From positions 51,973,902 through 52,037,901 of the forward strand of contig OZ038433.1 of NCBI GenBank assembly GCA_964036275.1: a stretch of DNA of 64,000 nt. Reading direction: 5' to 3'. Made by a program: the position numbers and the translations under genes. The notes beneath the pieces were generated by a model. It saw only the letters and a program-made list of their open reading frames with translations. It searched no databases and was not told where the DNA came from. Shown one piece after another: positions 9,844 through 23,126 of this stretch (its first letter is position 1; every line of letters begins with the position of its first letter). This stretch comes from Litoditis marina. Its lineage: Eukaryota > Nematoda > Chromadorea > Rhabditida > Rhabditidae.

Positions 9844-12800
9844 TCAAAGCATCATTGATCCACTTTGCTGGCTGCACTGACTGTTTGGCTGTGAAACACT
9901 TGACCAACTTAGACGAGACTCTTCCGTTCTTGCACTTTCATTCGAAAAAGAGTTATTCGAAGGAGTTGTTCCTTCCTTCGGAACCAGACTTATTAACTGA
10001 TCTATTGATTGGGAAATTTCCGCAAAACTTTTCTTGATCGTGGTCAACGCATTCAGAATTGCCTGCGTTTCTGGACTGGCTGTATTGGTTGAATGTTTCG
10101 TTGAGCCATTTCTCTTTGCTGTCGACGACTTCTGGAACAAAAACTGCCAAATTGGTTTGCAGGAAAATTCTTCATGTTAGGGATTATCAAAGTTTAAGTC
10201 GCGAGCATTGTCTTGCCACGTCACATCAATGTATACATCAATCCGTTACAATGGTATATTACAACTACTCAAAAGTCTGAATATCAAAATGAGAAAACAG
10301 TATTTTCGTTTCAGTGTAACCACATTAAAAGTAGTTTCAAATTTAACTTTGCTCTAGAAGTGCCAATCTATTAAGACATCCAGTTATTCTCTGAATAATA
10401 ACCACCTCTTTCTCACCTTTTCCTCCAATGCAGGGTATCCCCTGGCTACATGGAATACCGCCGTCTGACCAACAGAAATAACGTCAAGCAAATGTTTCAG
10501 CTGATATTTCGTTTGACCAACGATGTCTTGACCGTTGAGACGAACAAGAATGTCGTTCACCAAAAGACCCGCCGAATGAGTCGACGTGCCGGGTTTGACG
10601 GTGGTTACCTTGAAAAAGGATTGAGAAGATATGAACCGTGTGATATCTGAGATAGAATTCAGGAGTATCCCGGTCCTATCGCAGGCTGCGTGTTCTCAAA
10701 CATACGCTATTTCGAGGCTGTCAATTCATTACGAAATGGAAATGTCGAAAAAAGAATACTTGTGTACAAACATTGTGTGCAATTCCCGACGTATTTTCTT
10801 GTCTTTTTCAGAACTATAAAAGGTTTTATAGGGTAGGAATGAATCTGAATTGTAGTTTGCACAGAAAATCAAAGCTAACGTAGTGTTTTTCGGTCAGAAA
10901 AGTTGAAAACTCACCTGACAGACCGTTTTTCCGAGAAAATTCCGACTGGAAACCGTGAAACTGCCCTTCTCTTCTTTCACAATGGAAAGTCTCACGATTT
11001 TCTCTTTCATGAGAGAAATATCTGCATTAGTTCTGCTGGTGTTGTCTTCAGAAATACTTCCAACTTCATTGTGCTGAAAAACTGACGCATATTTGTTTGT
11101 ATGCTCTGTGAGAGCTGTCACTTAAAATTGGTTCGGCTCTTCTTTAAGACAAGATTGGTGTGCGTTAATTTGATAACTGAAAATAGATTGCATTGCAAGA
11201 TTGCAACATTCATAGGTTCAGTACTCAAATATCAAACACCAACATGATATAAACGCTTTCACTCCTATACTGACGCTCTTGGAGGATTGTGGCAGTAGTC
11301 TAAATCTTTTTCTGCATGTTCCCCGAACAATTCTAAACCTCGGGCTTTGCCGATTTCTGGGTTTGACCGGTAGTCTCACACTATGGTTAGAGGTTGACTG
11401 GTAACCAGTTTGTGCTTTCACTAAAATATTCCTGACAAGTTACGAAAACAGTATTTGAAACTTTCATTGTATTTACAGTTAGATTCTTCTGACATACCAT
11501 CGTTGCTTAACACTCACACCTATTTATAGACTCCATGGAACATTCAAGTAATCCTTCTCATTTGCGATTTTCAGTCACTCTTGGGTACACATTTTTCGGG
11601 CATCGAGTATGCAGTGTGGGAATGTAAAGCAACGTTTGCATAATGCGTATGGATGATAAGGCAATAGCATACTATCTTTGCACCATTCTCTTTATTGAAC
11701 CGATGAAACACTCAAGTACTCGTCTGCCTTGCGAACAGTTATGTTTCTTTTGAGCGCATTACTTTATAAATTTAGGTCATTGTACTTTTGTTTTCTTGGC
11801 ACATGCTTTACCTGCGTTGAATGCATGATTTCATGAGCCGATGAAACATTTGGGTGATCCACCCTATTTGTTAGCCCAGTATTCAGATAGGATAACACCT
11901 CGGCCATAGAGGGTCTTTTCGAAGGGTCTGTGTCCCAGGCTCTGAAAAAAATCCCTTGGGAAAACATATAATACTTCGATATCTTTTGGTTACCATATAA
12001 TTTTAGTTGTTAAAATTTGAGTTACCCATACAACTTGAACGGGGAATCGGCTCACGTTTAACTGAAAGAAACCATTTACCTATAATCTGGGTTTCAAAAC
12101 TTAAAAATTGAAAAGAACGAAATGCACAATCGCCTTCCCCCGTGAGAAAGTGATACGGCACAGTGATAATTTTACCCAGGTCGACGTAATAACTCAAAAG
12201 TCAAATCTAGAGAGGAATGGCTCGTCAACTTTGAAAACGTCAATCAATTTTTCCGAGTAATCACGACTATAAGACGAGAGACATCAAAAAGACCAACAGA
12301 TTCAGGAGTTCAATCATCTCGGGTTCAATTCCCTGCAGTGGTGGTCGGGTTCCGGTTGGTATCTTCTTGAGGTAGTCCCCGTCTCCGAAATCCTTGTATG
12401 GTTTTCTGAAAAGTTTTAATATTGGCAAACGACCAGCGCATCTAAGGACATATGATCTACATCTTCTCTCATCAGTGGAAAGAACAACGATCGTTTGCTT
12501 CGCCCGTTCAAATCGGACATAAAGAAGGAATTAGAGAAGACATCATGTGATACAATGTGCCAATAACATGAATGCGTTGAAGAATTGTAGCAAATATTCG
12601 TGTACCATCGTGTCAGTAAGAGAAAATTGATATTTTAAGTGGTAGTGGCCGAGAACTTACTTTTTGGTGAGTATCTCCCAGGCCGAGATGGCATAGCTGT
12701 ACACATCGGCTTTTTCATCGAAACGAAGATCCTCCATAACCTCCGGAGCCATGTATTGTGGTGTTCCAGCGCTAAAACAACAAAATATAATAGTTATTTA

Positions 12801-15744
12801 CGTTCAAATATAATATTGTTTGTATCACAATGACTTATATGTTTCGGATGTTATAGTTATGACAATTTGTCCCGCGAATCTCAATGAATCTCAAATATAC
12901 TCTTCTTCAAGGAACAATCGTGTGTTTTAGGGTTTGCTCTAGATAGAGATAGCGCAAAGATAAACGATAACTTTGTTTTGATAGTTATTTCACCACATAC
13001 CTCAAGAAGTGTATCAACTTTTGTGATTCGGAACTTTTGCCATTTGCCACTGATTACCATATAAGTGACTATTAAAAGTATGAATCTTTATAATATGTAT
13101 CCGACCCACCCTCCTGTCATGCTGGTACGGATCTCCCTCGTTAGACCGAAGTCGCAAACCTTGAGCACAGTCAGGTTTTCTGAGAGAACCATACTGTAAA
13201 TCAGAATGTTCTCATACAATTCTAACCATTCAAACGGGATTTTTACTTGATACCGAAAAACGTGAGCAATACCTTCTGAAGTGGGTGCCAAATTTATAAA
13301 TTACTGTTACGAATATTTTAATCGCAGGTTCGATACGCCGGAATCGAACCTGCGAGTAAAATATTTGTAGCAGCAAAGCGCTAACGACTGCGCTATAAGA
13401 GTAGATTACCCGTACGTTTCGGAATCGAAGACATGGGTGCGTACACGGTGGAGTACCCTTCCGCCTTTCTGTTGGCGACAACTATACCTACGTCATTCAC
13501 GTTTAAATTACCATCTGCAAATGGGCTTTGAAACTGAATTTGGTAGTGGAGAAGATTTTGTTCACAGAGTAGTCTTTTCTTGGAGTGAGATATATTATAG
13601 AAGTCGCGAAACACTGAGACAATGTAGTCAATAAACAGCCAGCCTGAGACAATGTAGTCAATGAACCACACGTTTGGCTCAAATGTTAGATTACGTGTAT
13701 AAATTGCACAACTTCAAATTATATTTCATGTTTCTCGTGAATGTTTCATTCTGTTTAATGTAGCTTTGCATTTTTAGTCAAAAAATGTTTTCAAGTAATT
13801 TTCAGCAAACTGAATGACGATAACAGGCAATATGTCTGAACTATTGAAACAAGTAGAATTGAACTGAAGACTTTCGATATAACTATTATCTTATTCTAAT
13901 TATCCAATAATTTTTCTGTATTATTGTTCTTATTATTCTATCTCACTTTTCTTATCATCTTCTTCTCTACAACATTGAGTTATCTTCAACCCACTTTTTG
14001 GGTTTCACATCGCGATGAATTATCTTCTTCTCGTGCAGAAATACGAGTGCATTGGCTGCCTGTACCATCCAGGATAAGTTTTGTTCACTCGAAAATTTTG
14101 ACGGATTCCGATGTAGAGCTGAATGTAGAGAATGATCGATACATTGTTTATTCTTGTTTGTTTATTTACGAGAATTATTTACCCCCCCCCCCCTCTCAAA
14201 ATATCTCAAAATCAAAATATATGCTTTTTTCTCGGACTTTGATCTTCTTCTTTCTATATCTCTTCTTCCCTTTCTATCTTTCTTTTTCTCTTGTTTTCTA
14301 TACCTTTCTTCTTCAAACTGGATTTCTGATTTGTTTATTCTCACACAAATAATCAAACCAACCATCATCGAGGCTACAGTACATCAACTCCATCATGTAA
14401 CCAACAACTTCTTCTTTGTAATCTATTTTCTCGACCAAAAATCCAAAACAGCGAACAAGGTTTGGGTGAAATGAGTGCTGAAAACAACGAGAAAATTCGT
14501 AGACCGCCGACTCTATCTAGTTCTGGATGAGCTTTTCATAATTTCTATTTTGTGATAACTTCATGAGTGTAATCATTACTGAACTTCAGTACTATTCCTC
14601 TACTATCAACCGAATCACCTCATCACGCCATACCTAGTCTATTTCGAGGCCTCACGAAGAGCCAGTCCGAACTTTTTGACTCATCTTCAAGTTTTGTGTC
14701 AGCATTCTTTTTGAGTGTAGTACAGTTTACCTTAAAAGAGAAAACCAGCTCCCGCTGCTGGGACAGAACTTGTCTGACTTCGTTGCGCATTTTCGAGTCG
14801 AATTTTTTGCAGGCCAAGTACCTGAATCGAAATGCATTACTTTCTCTACTCCCTCCATCTCTCTTTCTCTCTCTCCTGCCCCGACAGTCTCTCTCTCTCT
14901 TTCTCTCTCTCTCTACTCCCTCCATCTCTCTTTCTCTCTCTCCTGCCCCCACAGTCTCTCTCTCTCTCTCTCTTTCTTTTTCTCTCTCTCTCCCTCTCTC
15001 TTTCTCCCTCCATCTCTCTTTCTCTCTTTCTTGCCCACAACTGTCTCTCTATCTTTCTCAGTACGTATGCGAGAACATTCCGGCCCCTTGATCGTTTCCT
15101 GCATATCTCGCTTCTCCTCACTGTTCCGCTTTATCAGAATTTTCAAGCATACATTTAAAAAACCATAACACATTTTCCGACACTACTGTACTTTTTTCTT
15201 GTTGTCAAAAAAATAATATACATTTATAGCGAGCATAACTCATATAGTAAAGTTTTTTAGTCACAAACCTACCCAAACTCTCCCGCCTTTCCTGCTAGAA
15301 CCTTGTATACGGTACCAAACCCGCCACTCCCAATACGGTTTTTGTCAATCAAGTGTTTCTCTATTTCCTGGTACCAGAACTTGTGAATGTCTGAAACATC
15401 AGAGTAACCTAAATTATGTTCTTTTGTTACAGAGTGTAGATGAAAAACCGATCATCCAATAGTGAGCATGCATCAGTTCAACTGTCTGAATACAAAATAC
15501 AAAAAGTAGGCACAATTGTTTGAAACTTATACAAATATCGGTAAAACTCTTGTGTCGTACAGTTTCAATGTAATGAGTATTGTGCATTTCAATTCGAAAA
15601 AAAGTATATCATGAAGTAACCTGTGACTTGTTTTCCTTTTTCGTATTGAGGTTCATTTCCTTCCAATTCAGCGTAAGGTTTGTAATCCTTATTGTCCGGG
15701 AGATCAACCACATTTTTGTTCCTTCTAGCACAATAGTCAGGCAT
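9844..15744 (-). CDS. TAK1-type MAP3K joined in phase to a PDZ domain
   Basis: Minus-strand model of 547 aa in twelve exons: 15744-15621, 15390-15273, 14821-14731, 14477-14363, 14118-13995, 13193-13110, 12771-12661, 12405-12298, 11941-11812, 11073-10915, 10608-10417, 10131-9844. All phases agree. Kinase landmarks are complete: IGSGGFGTVYK (61-71), LACK with Lys86, Glu95, IIHRDVKPKN (Asp186), CDFG (Asp205), MAPE (226-229) and DPSKRPSM. TVLKVCDFG and PPLQGIEPEMIELL resemble TAK1/MAP3K7. An active Ser/Thr kinase in a MAP-kinase cascade is therefore likely. The GTAAAG donor after exon 9 joins in phase 0 to two exons forming a PDZ domain (about 359-445: KPGTSTHSAGLLVNDIL, LNGQD), then a Ser-rich tail. 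If that donor is not used, exon 9 reads to a TAA at 11764 and gives a kinase-only protein. The PDZ exons have no ATG of their own that I can support. Confidence 0.8.
11764..11811 (-). other. Read-through end for a kinase-only isoform
   Basis: If the donor at 11811 is skipped, kinase exon 9 continues 15 codons (VKHVPRKQKYNDLNL) to TAA at 11764-11766. This gives an alternative protein without PDZ. Confidence 0.4.
13323..13403 (-). repeat. Degenerate tRNA-like sequence in a kinase intron
   Basis: The minus strand shows TAGCGCAGTCGTTAGCGC (box-A-like) and CGCAGGTTCGATTCC (box B). The cloverleaf is imperfect. The box-B segment is mirrored: CGCAGGTTCGAT at 13323 is followed by its inverse at 13343-13354. 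It is more likely a tRNA-derived repeat than a working tRNA. Confidence 0.4.
14845..15058. repeat. CT-rich microsatellite with a 60-bp imperfect unit
   Basis: (CT)n and TTTCTCTC tracts with CTCCCTCCATCT and CCTGCCCC interruptions repeated three times, inside the kinase intron between exons 2 and 3. Several long frames on both strands come from this repeat and are not genes. Confidence 0.85.
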
Positions 15745-17401
15745 CTACAACACTCAAGTTGTGTCAATCCACTCTAATCGGCCAGCTACAGAAGCGAGAG
15801 AGCATGGAGGTCGACGAGACGCAGACATAAATATGGTTCTCTGAGCTGCACAATGTTTCGGCGAGGATTGACCGAAATCTGATCAATTGAAATGCTTGAG
15901 GATATAACTTGCCATAACGTGAAGCAACGTAATTCGTTGTTATAGAGGGGGCCATAGAATATGAAATCGGAGCTCAGAAATCCACCAGTCATGCGCCTCA
16001 AACAATGTTTGAAACTTGTTTTTCTTACAAAAAATCTGGTTATTTTGGTAAATTTATGACGATTGGCGATTTCCCATTATAATGCGGACAATATCATAAA
16101 GTTGTGTGGCATTTCACTATGTGCTAGAGCTAGAGTAGGTGTTATTGCTTTATGTAAGTTTCAGTATGTGGTGAATAAATAGACTATGAAAATAATAGGG
16201 ATAGTTTTTTGGTTTATTACCAGCCTAATACCACCGAAAATTGGAATCATTGTTCAGAAATATTTCAAACATACGAGTAAATCTCAAAAACTAACTACAA
16301 CCGAACTGGGTAACCAACCAGGTATACTAGAAAGTCTAACAGTCAGATGAGAAATATGTACATCGAATCAATACAAGAAATGCATCGAGTAAACGCGTTG
16401 TTGTGAAAAACTGATAAGACTGGCCCGATGATTGTAAATGAAGCATTTAGTTGGAGGAAATGCAGTAGGGAAGGATTCAGAATTGAATCTTTACTATTAG
16501 TCAAATGCATAGTCTTTCTGATGTAACAATAGGCTTTTATTGATTCGCATCCGTTTAACGTATATGAGTAATCATCAGTTCCATGGTTTGACGATTAGTG
16601 TACAGTGGGCAAACAACAAATAAGAAGTAATATATGAAATTAATATATTTTACCCGTAGCGTTCTTTGTTCTAGTTGTTTCGGGTTAGTTTTGATTAATT
16701 TAGATAAGACATTGCAAGAAAAAGCTACTGGAGACCGGCTTGAGCTAAATTGTGACACTCAATTACTTATTTAACTATTCCAGCCGGGTTCACTTTGTGC
16801 ATGTTGTCAACTTTTTTTTACAGTTCAGTAACGAATTTCGTTTCGGGAGAAATACAAATATTGCAATTGAAACATTCAATTATCCAACAAGCTTTACTGA
16901 TGGGCTATGTAACATCAATCACTACCAAAGCATACTATTGTTTTGAATCGATGACAACATCACCAGTTTAGATCCAACATGAAAGCCCACTCTGGTTTTA
17001 AAATTGAAAAAGACATTGCGCTAAATGACGACACAATTTAGAATACCCTCTATGAGAGTGGTTTACAAAAACCAGAGCAAACTAGTTGTTGTGTTTCAAC
17101 GACAGGACCTACTTTCACGGCAGTTCCATACGAGAACACTCTTTGTGTTTTGAGTTGGCTTTTGTAATTTTTAAGCTAACATATTCCGTTTTGTGTTTGA
17201 TGAAGACATTCTGGATCAAACAAACTAAATAGGTTAACACAATATCAGTATACAACATGTGATCTTTCTAGAATGCTTCATTTGTGATCTAATCAGTTAT
17301 TCCTAAGGAACGTCAAGCGTCTTCAATCATTTTTTATCTCAGCAACATCACTTGTGAAGTCAGTTGAACAGACTCTAGCACGCTCCGGTTATCGCATCCC
17401 A
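15745..17401. other. Intergenic between kinase and first lectin
   Basis: The kinase ATG is preceded directly by GTTGTAG (minus strand), an acceptor-like site suited to trans-splicing. The rest is AT-rich, with no exon or recognisable repeat. The last part is the presumed promoter of the first lectin gene. Confidence 0.5.
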
Positions 17402-19468
17402 ATGTATCGCGTACTTTTTCCTTTAGCTGCCTTTGTTATTCGCGTGTTTGCCGTTTGTCCGACAGATCTTCTCTGCGATCCGAATTTCCGTAGGTAAGAG
17501 GAGTTTACGAAACAATTTGAACAAAACTTGATGTAATCTTCTGTGAACTAACTTGAACTTTTTTTGACAGATGGGGGGGGGGGTCAACCAATAGAGGTTT
17601 GGGAGGCAGGAAAATGTTCGAGTTGAAGAATCCGTCCCGCTCTAATTTTGACTTATGAGTTAACAATCTGACTTATTGGCAAATGAAAACCATTATCATA
17701 AATACATACGTTTATATATGTATCTTGCTTCGTTTTCTCAGAAAAGCGGCTTACGTTATGTCGAAAAAGCCTGAAGAAGTACAAAAAGATTTCTACAACT
17801 TTCTAGCATGTACGACAGCACAACTAGAGACTTCAAAATGAAAATAAATCTGGACGTAAATGAACCAAGTCAAGTTGCGTCACAGTGAAAATGTTCATGT
17901 CCTCTTTTTCATTGCTTGATGTTATGCAAATTTCACGAATTTTCAATCAGAAAGTTTTTTCATGGTCTATGGAAACTCTTTACTTCTCTTTTCTTTTCTT
18001 TTCATTGAGAAACTCTTTCGAGCTTTTATATTTTTTGTGAAACTCAGATTATGGCGGAACGGTTTCTTTAAAAAGCATCAGGTAAATGATGGTGACATGT
18101 TCTGTAATACTCAGATAGGCCTACTTTGTATTAACATGGAAGCAGAAAACTATCGCTATTTTTAAAAAAACTGTCAAATCCTTCTTCTCAATAGTTGTTA
18201 TGTGTCATTCAACTAAACAAAATTGCAGCTGCTACAAGTACGTGAACGATGCACTGGAGTACGTAGACGCGGAAGAGAGATGTATCAATTTAGGAGGTCA
18301 TTTGACTTTCATTCAAAACGTCTTCGAAGGATTGGCAATCGGAGGCAAGTCAATTTTGACTGAATTCCAATACCTAATTTTGAAGCAACAGACTTTTGTT
18401 TGTGGAAGTTGTACGAACTCATATAGATCTGAAATAACCGTTCCTGACTTCCATATTTCTTAATCTGATGAGAAGTTTATAGTATTCATCCGAAACATCG
18501 ATTTTGTTTGGATCAATTACTTCAATGAAAAATCTATTATACTTTATTGTTCAGAAACTGCACAATCGATGTTCAGTGGCTATTCTGATTATTGGATCGA
18601 TGCCAATAGTCTCACGGGGTCTTGGGAGTGGACTGATGGTACCGAATGGGGATACACCAATTGGTATGCCGGTAAGTGCCGTTAACGTTTCAAAAATTCC
18701 TGCCTTTCAGCTACTATGCTAGCTCATCAAAGCATAGAGCGAGAATAGAACATTTGGGACACTCCCATTACAAAAATATTTTAGTTCATTATGAAACCAC
18801 AGTGGGCCCGAAACGAATGTTTCAATAATACTATTCATCTCGTTTTCCGTGGAGTAAAATATGTTGTTGTACCCGTCTCTGACTCTGATTTGAGTCAGAC
18901 TTATCCAGCCTTCACGTGAAATGGTGAACTGTCATAACTCGATGTTTGTTTGAGTGTTTCACTTGGCGTATAAAACTCCTTACACTGCACATCAGGCATA
19001 CAGGCAATTTCCCACATGTTTCAAGTCGGGCTGGTGTTAATTTTACCAACTTCAATACAAGCGAGTGTCTACAAAAATTTTTCTACATGACCTAATTAGT
19101 TTCCAGACCAACCGGGTAAGGGAGAGTGTGGGTCAGCGCAAATCAACGACGGAACATAGATGTGAGTAGAGTTCTCGGATGAAAAAGTGTTTACCAGTGT
19201 TTTACACAAAATCCGAATGGGCCCTACCTTTGAATGAATAATGGCCTAAATTTTTCTCAAATTTATTACGAATATAATTGAGTATGAGATGTGCATGTAG
19301 ACTCCCCCCCCCCACCCTATTTTACTTTATGATGCGGGTATAAAACTTTTTGTAGTTTGATGTGGAGAGTTTGGGTAAACCTATCTAGAAACATCCTGAG
19401 TATTCAAAATTACCATGTGAAACGTTAACAAACCAGTTATGGATTTTCCATTGCGCGTTTCGAGTTCG

Positions 19469-19635
19469 GAGTACGTATGCTGGAAGATCCCGGCTCCTTC
19501 ATCCCATCCTGCGTCTCCTCAATGCTATTTCTCTGCTCACACGTACCACAGGAATGCAAGAGACATGAAATAGTGCGGCAGAGCAAGAGACGCAGGATGG
19601 GATAAAGGAGCAGGGATCTTCCAGCACACGTACTC
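19469..19635. mobile_element. MITE, GAGTACGTATGC family, copy 1
   Basis: A 167-bp foldback with ends GAGTACGTATGCTGGAAGAT and, inverted, ATCTTCCAGCACACGTACTC. It lies in intron 4 of the first lectin gene. The same family is found at 31019/38906 and 43758-43928, with an eroded half near 15060-15110. Confidence 0.8.
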
Positions 19636-20589
19636 GGATATATGTTACACATGCGAGCATGACAAACATTGTATAGTATATTGTTCAGGAGTGCATCACC
19701 AACTACTCGAAAACCATTCATTTGTGCCCTTCCTCCATTGACTTCGACTACCTGCCCCGTGTGTAGAGACTGTGCGACTCCGCCCTCAATACAACCCACC
19801 TGTCCCGCTAAATGTAAACTTACTTACCTAGTTAATTAGGTCAAAGTGAGAGCATCAACAAGAGATAAAAATGAAAAAAAGCGAGAGAGGAACAGAGATG
19901 TTGCACGGAGTGAGGAGATGGAAGAGATTTGCCGCAATTTTTCCTTGAAGTATTGCACTTAAAGTGACTGCATTGATTGGGCAATTTTCCAAACGTGCTC
20001 CAATCGGAAAAACCAAAAGGCACTAGACGCAGAGCGGCAGGCGAGCGGGGCAGTCAATAATATTGACAGAGGATCCAATTCGAAATTTTATATTATTCAA
20101 ACATTCAATGCTGCCCCCCTCCCTTTAGCAATGTAGCACTGTAGTGCTCGAAACAGGTTTTGTCAATTTTCTCTATTTGCAGTAGTATGTGACAGTAAAT
20201 TGAATTGTCATGTGAATTTAGCATTCTAATGAGAAATCGTGCGCTTTGCCATGGCACGCTTCTAAGTTGTGCTGTGTTTAACACGTTTTACGTGACAACT
20301 GACGAACAGTATAATATATGAACATTGGAGAATGTCCCCCAATCATACCTTTGCTGCGGTGCTCCGTGAGGGCAACCGAGACTTCATGAAACTAGGTTTT
20401 CACAGATACTGAAAGATTTGGACCACACTGAGGCTGAACATCAATGCGTTATCATGGGAGCACATCTAACATCAATACATAGCGAGCTGGAAAACACCTT
20501 CATATCAGGTACATCAGTTTCGGTTGAACATATTTGGGCCTCAAGAAAATAATATTTGGTTACGTGTTTGAACGAGGCGTACGACGATG

Positions 20590-20672
20590 TTTTTCTCTCC
20601 CTCTTTCTCTCTCTCTCTCTCTGTCTCTCTTTCTCTCCCTCCCTCTCTTTCTAACCCCCTTCTCTCTCTTTT
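20590..20672. repeat. CT microsatellite
   Basis: CT/TTCTC tracts in an intron of the first lectin gene. Confidence 0.8.
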
Positions 20673-22378
20673 ATTCTCCTAGTTCGTATTACTTCATAGA
20701 GGATTTGCCATCATATTGTAGATGTTCACTTGGCGGGGAGTTTAGTTAGTCTTTGAATGTGGCACGACGACGATACATCGTTGTTAAATCGGTAAAATCG
20801 ATTTTAAACTAACCGGAGGCAATCTCGTGAAATACTTATTGACTTGTAACTGAAACCCGTTCGCTGCTTTTTTGAGTACAACTCCAGCTCGCACATGATT
20901 TTCTCACGTAGGCTGTAAACGTCACTTCTGCGTGAAGCGGGTGTTATAACGTTTCAACGTAACTTCTCACTCTTTTCCCATTCTTAATCACTTTGTTAAA
21001 CCTAAACGTGAATATGTTGAGCGAACTTCAGATGAGAATTCGGGGTTTGTTTTGGATATAAAGTATTAAATAAAAATTATGATAGTCTGATTGCGGTGGT
21101 TTTCAGAGATGACTGCGACCGAAGGAGTGGGAATAGGACTTTACAAAATCGGGACCAACTGGTACTGGCGAGACGGTTCCGAGGTTAAGTTCATTGTCAC
21201 GTACTTTCAAGAGGCAAACCCTAAGTCAACTTAACGCTTAACCACGTTCAGATGTGGTCAAATCGTGCTCAGTACACAACAACGGTGCAATATATAGAGT
21301 TTCAACCATCGTTAGCAGCCAGTTACAGTAGATAACACCAACCGTTGCTACTCCTAGTGTGAACACAGAACAAGTGAGTAAGAATAAGGAAAAATCATTC
21401 ATTAAACTGTGTTATTCCGTACATAGTAATGTATTATAGTCGCAAGACAGTCGCATTTCCCCATAAAAACAGCAGAGAGTTCGATTGATTGAGCGATGCG
21501 GGGCGAGCGGTCGTTGATTACTTGCCAGCAGTTGAGAGAGTGAGTAGATCAATGATACGCAGACAAACTTTCTGCTCGCCAAATCCCACCCCTTACAAAA
21601 TCGATGGTACGTTGTCCACAACCTATGACATACAAAAACCCCACAATGACTCATACAAAAACCGAATTCACAAAAACGAGTGCTTTCCTTCTGTCTGTTA
21701 TGTCAAAATGTTTATAGTATGACTACTCTCGATAGAATACCGGTGAACCAAACAACGCGAACGGAATTGAGGCGTGCACGTTGGTTAGTGATAGCGTAAA
21801 GTTCTCAGATTTCTCACGTGGACTTGTTGAACGTTAGCCAGCCAACAAGTTTCAATGACGTGTGTTTCAATGTGGACTACATTAATAGATCAATGTACAT
21901 TGAACATTTTGATGCGGACTAGATTATGCCCACGGTTGGAATCTCTACTTTACTAGTCACGATAAAGTTTTGGACAGAGGATTTTGGGCGCGGGTTCGAA
22001 CCAAACGTCCAAACCAGAAACTATATCACCCTATTTCCTACGTAACCAGCTATACCATTTATGATTGGAGACCGAACCTTGAACTGATTTATTACCCAAG
22101 TTCTTCGGAGACATGTTTTTCTTGTTATCTGAGTGTTTGCCAATTCTTTAAATTGCAACTGCGTTTATATTGTTTGTATTACTGCATTAAATGTGAGGAG
22201 ATACCGATACACAAAGGTACACATATAATATATTCTAGGTGAAGAAAACTTCAAGCATGAGCTTTTGTGATTTCAGATATCAGCCGATTCTAATTCTACC
22301 ATCAACTATGAAAAGTGGAACGACATATCCTGCAGTTGGGCGCTACCACTTCATGTGTGCGAAAAAGCATCCAATTGA

Positions 22379-23126
22379 TAGAGATTATCTGTTATTTCTC
22401 CATTCGGTTGCAGTTACATCTCATCATGTATATCTTGAAGCGGCTCGTGATGTCTTTGAGAGTAAAATTTGTTTTACATTTTAGTTTTATTTCTGTGTAT
22501 AGTATCAAGAGTAGAGTTCAACGTACATAAATAATTTTGAATTCGTGTCACATACGTTAATGAAAAGTTGGCTGAAACAAATCCCAGCTTTTCAGGAGTC
22601 TATTATCAATAGAGAACTTTCTTTTAACAGAACAAATCAGAACTGAGGATTTCGCTGTTAAAGTGCCCAAACGTTTCAAGCATCACTCATATAGGAACCT
22701 CAAGTTTCAGTTCTCATTACGATGTCGTTTTCTTGTTTAAAACATGATAGTCTGTCACCGGAAAAGAACGAGTTTGTAGTTCAATAATTGACCGAACTAG
22801 AAAATTTTATAATGTTCATCACTCTCAAGCGGTACTGTGCCTTTAACTCCCACATCTATGTCAATCATCGTACCGCACAGTGTAGTGTCACAGGAATTCT
22901 CACACTGAATTATGGTTCCTTCTGGGTATAAGCATCTACATTTGACGTATTGATACGGAGAAACGCTAATTTAATCGAAATAGCCGACTTTCTTCTATTT
23001 TTTGATCGTTCAACAACTCAATGGTGCGGGCCGCTGAATATCTTATCTTTATCGAACGGCATTTAAGAGTCGTTTGTTCCATTTCACAATCACAGACCAT
23101 TAGCCAGCCTCAGCAAGCGTACTTCA
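22379..23126. other. Intergenic between the tandem lectins
   Basis: No exon is supported. This is the presumed promoter region of the second lectin gene. Confidence 0.5.

Larger units (their letters stand above)
17402..22378 (+). pseudogene. Two-CTLD C-type lectin with two in-frame TAG codons
   Basis: Recovered exons: 17402-17493, 18229-18344, 18555-18671, 19107-19161, 19689-19813, 20406-20508, 21107-21183, 21718-21783, 22277-22378. Seven of the nine match the paralogue at 23127-26638 in length or differ by a multiple of three, and all nine keep its phases. It starts with a signal peptide, then CPTDLLCDPN, CTLD1 (WIDANSLTGSWEWTDG), a CPVC linker and CTLD2 with a GEPNN motif. Codon 17 of exon 4 (19157-19159) and codon 6 of exon 8 listed here (21733-21735) are TAG where the paralogue has TGG. 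The counterpart of the paralogue's short exon 6, which opens CTLD2, was not found. The exon 2 donor is GC (GCAAGT). There are no frameshifts. A pseudogene is the simplest reading; RNA recoding of UAG to Trp is the alternative. Confidence 0.8.

Noticed and set aside
11218..11421. Possible exon between kinase and PDZ
   Set aside because: The readable frame needs a GAG acceptor, and phase is already satisfied without it.
13393..13671. Minus-strand frame that could be an extra kinase exon
   Set aside because: Exons on either side already join in phase and reconstruct HRDVKPKN to DFG without it; inserting it breaks the catalytic loop.
14623..15173. Leu-Ser and Arg-Glu rich frames on both strands
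   Set aside because: Translations of a CT microsatellite in a kinase intron.
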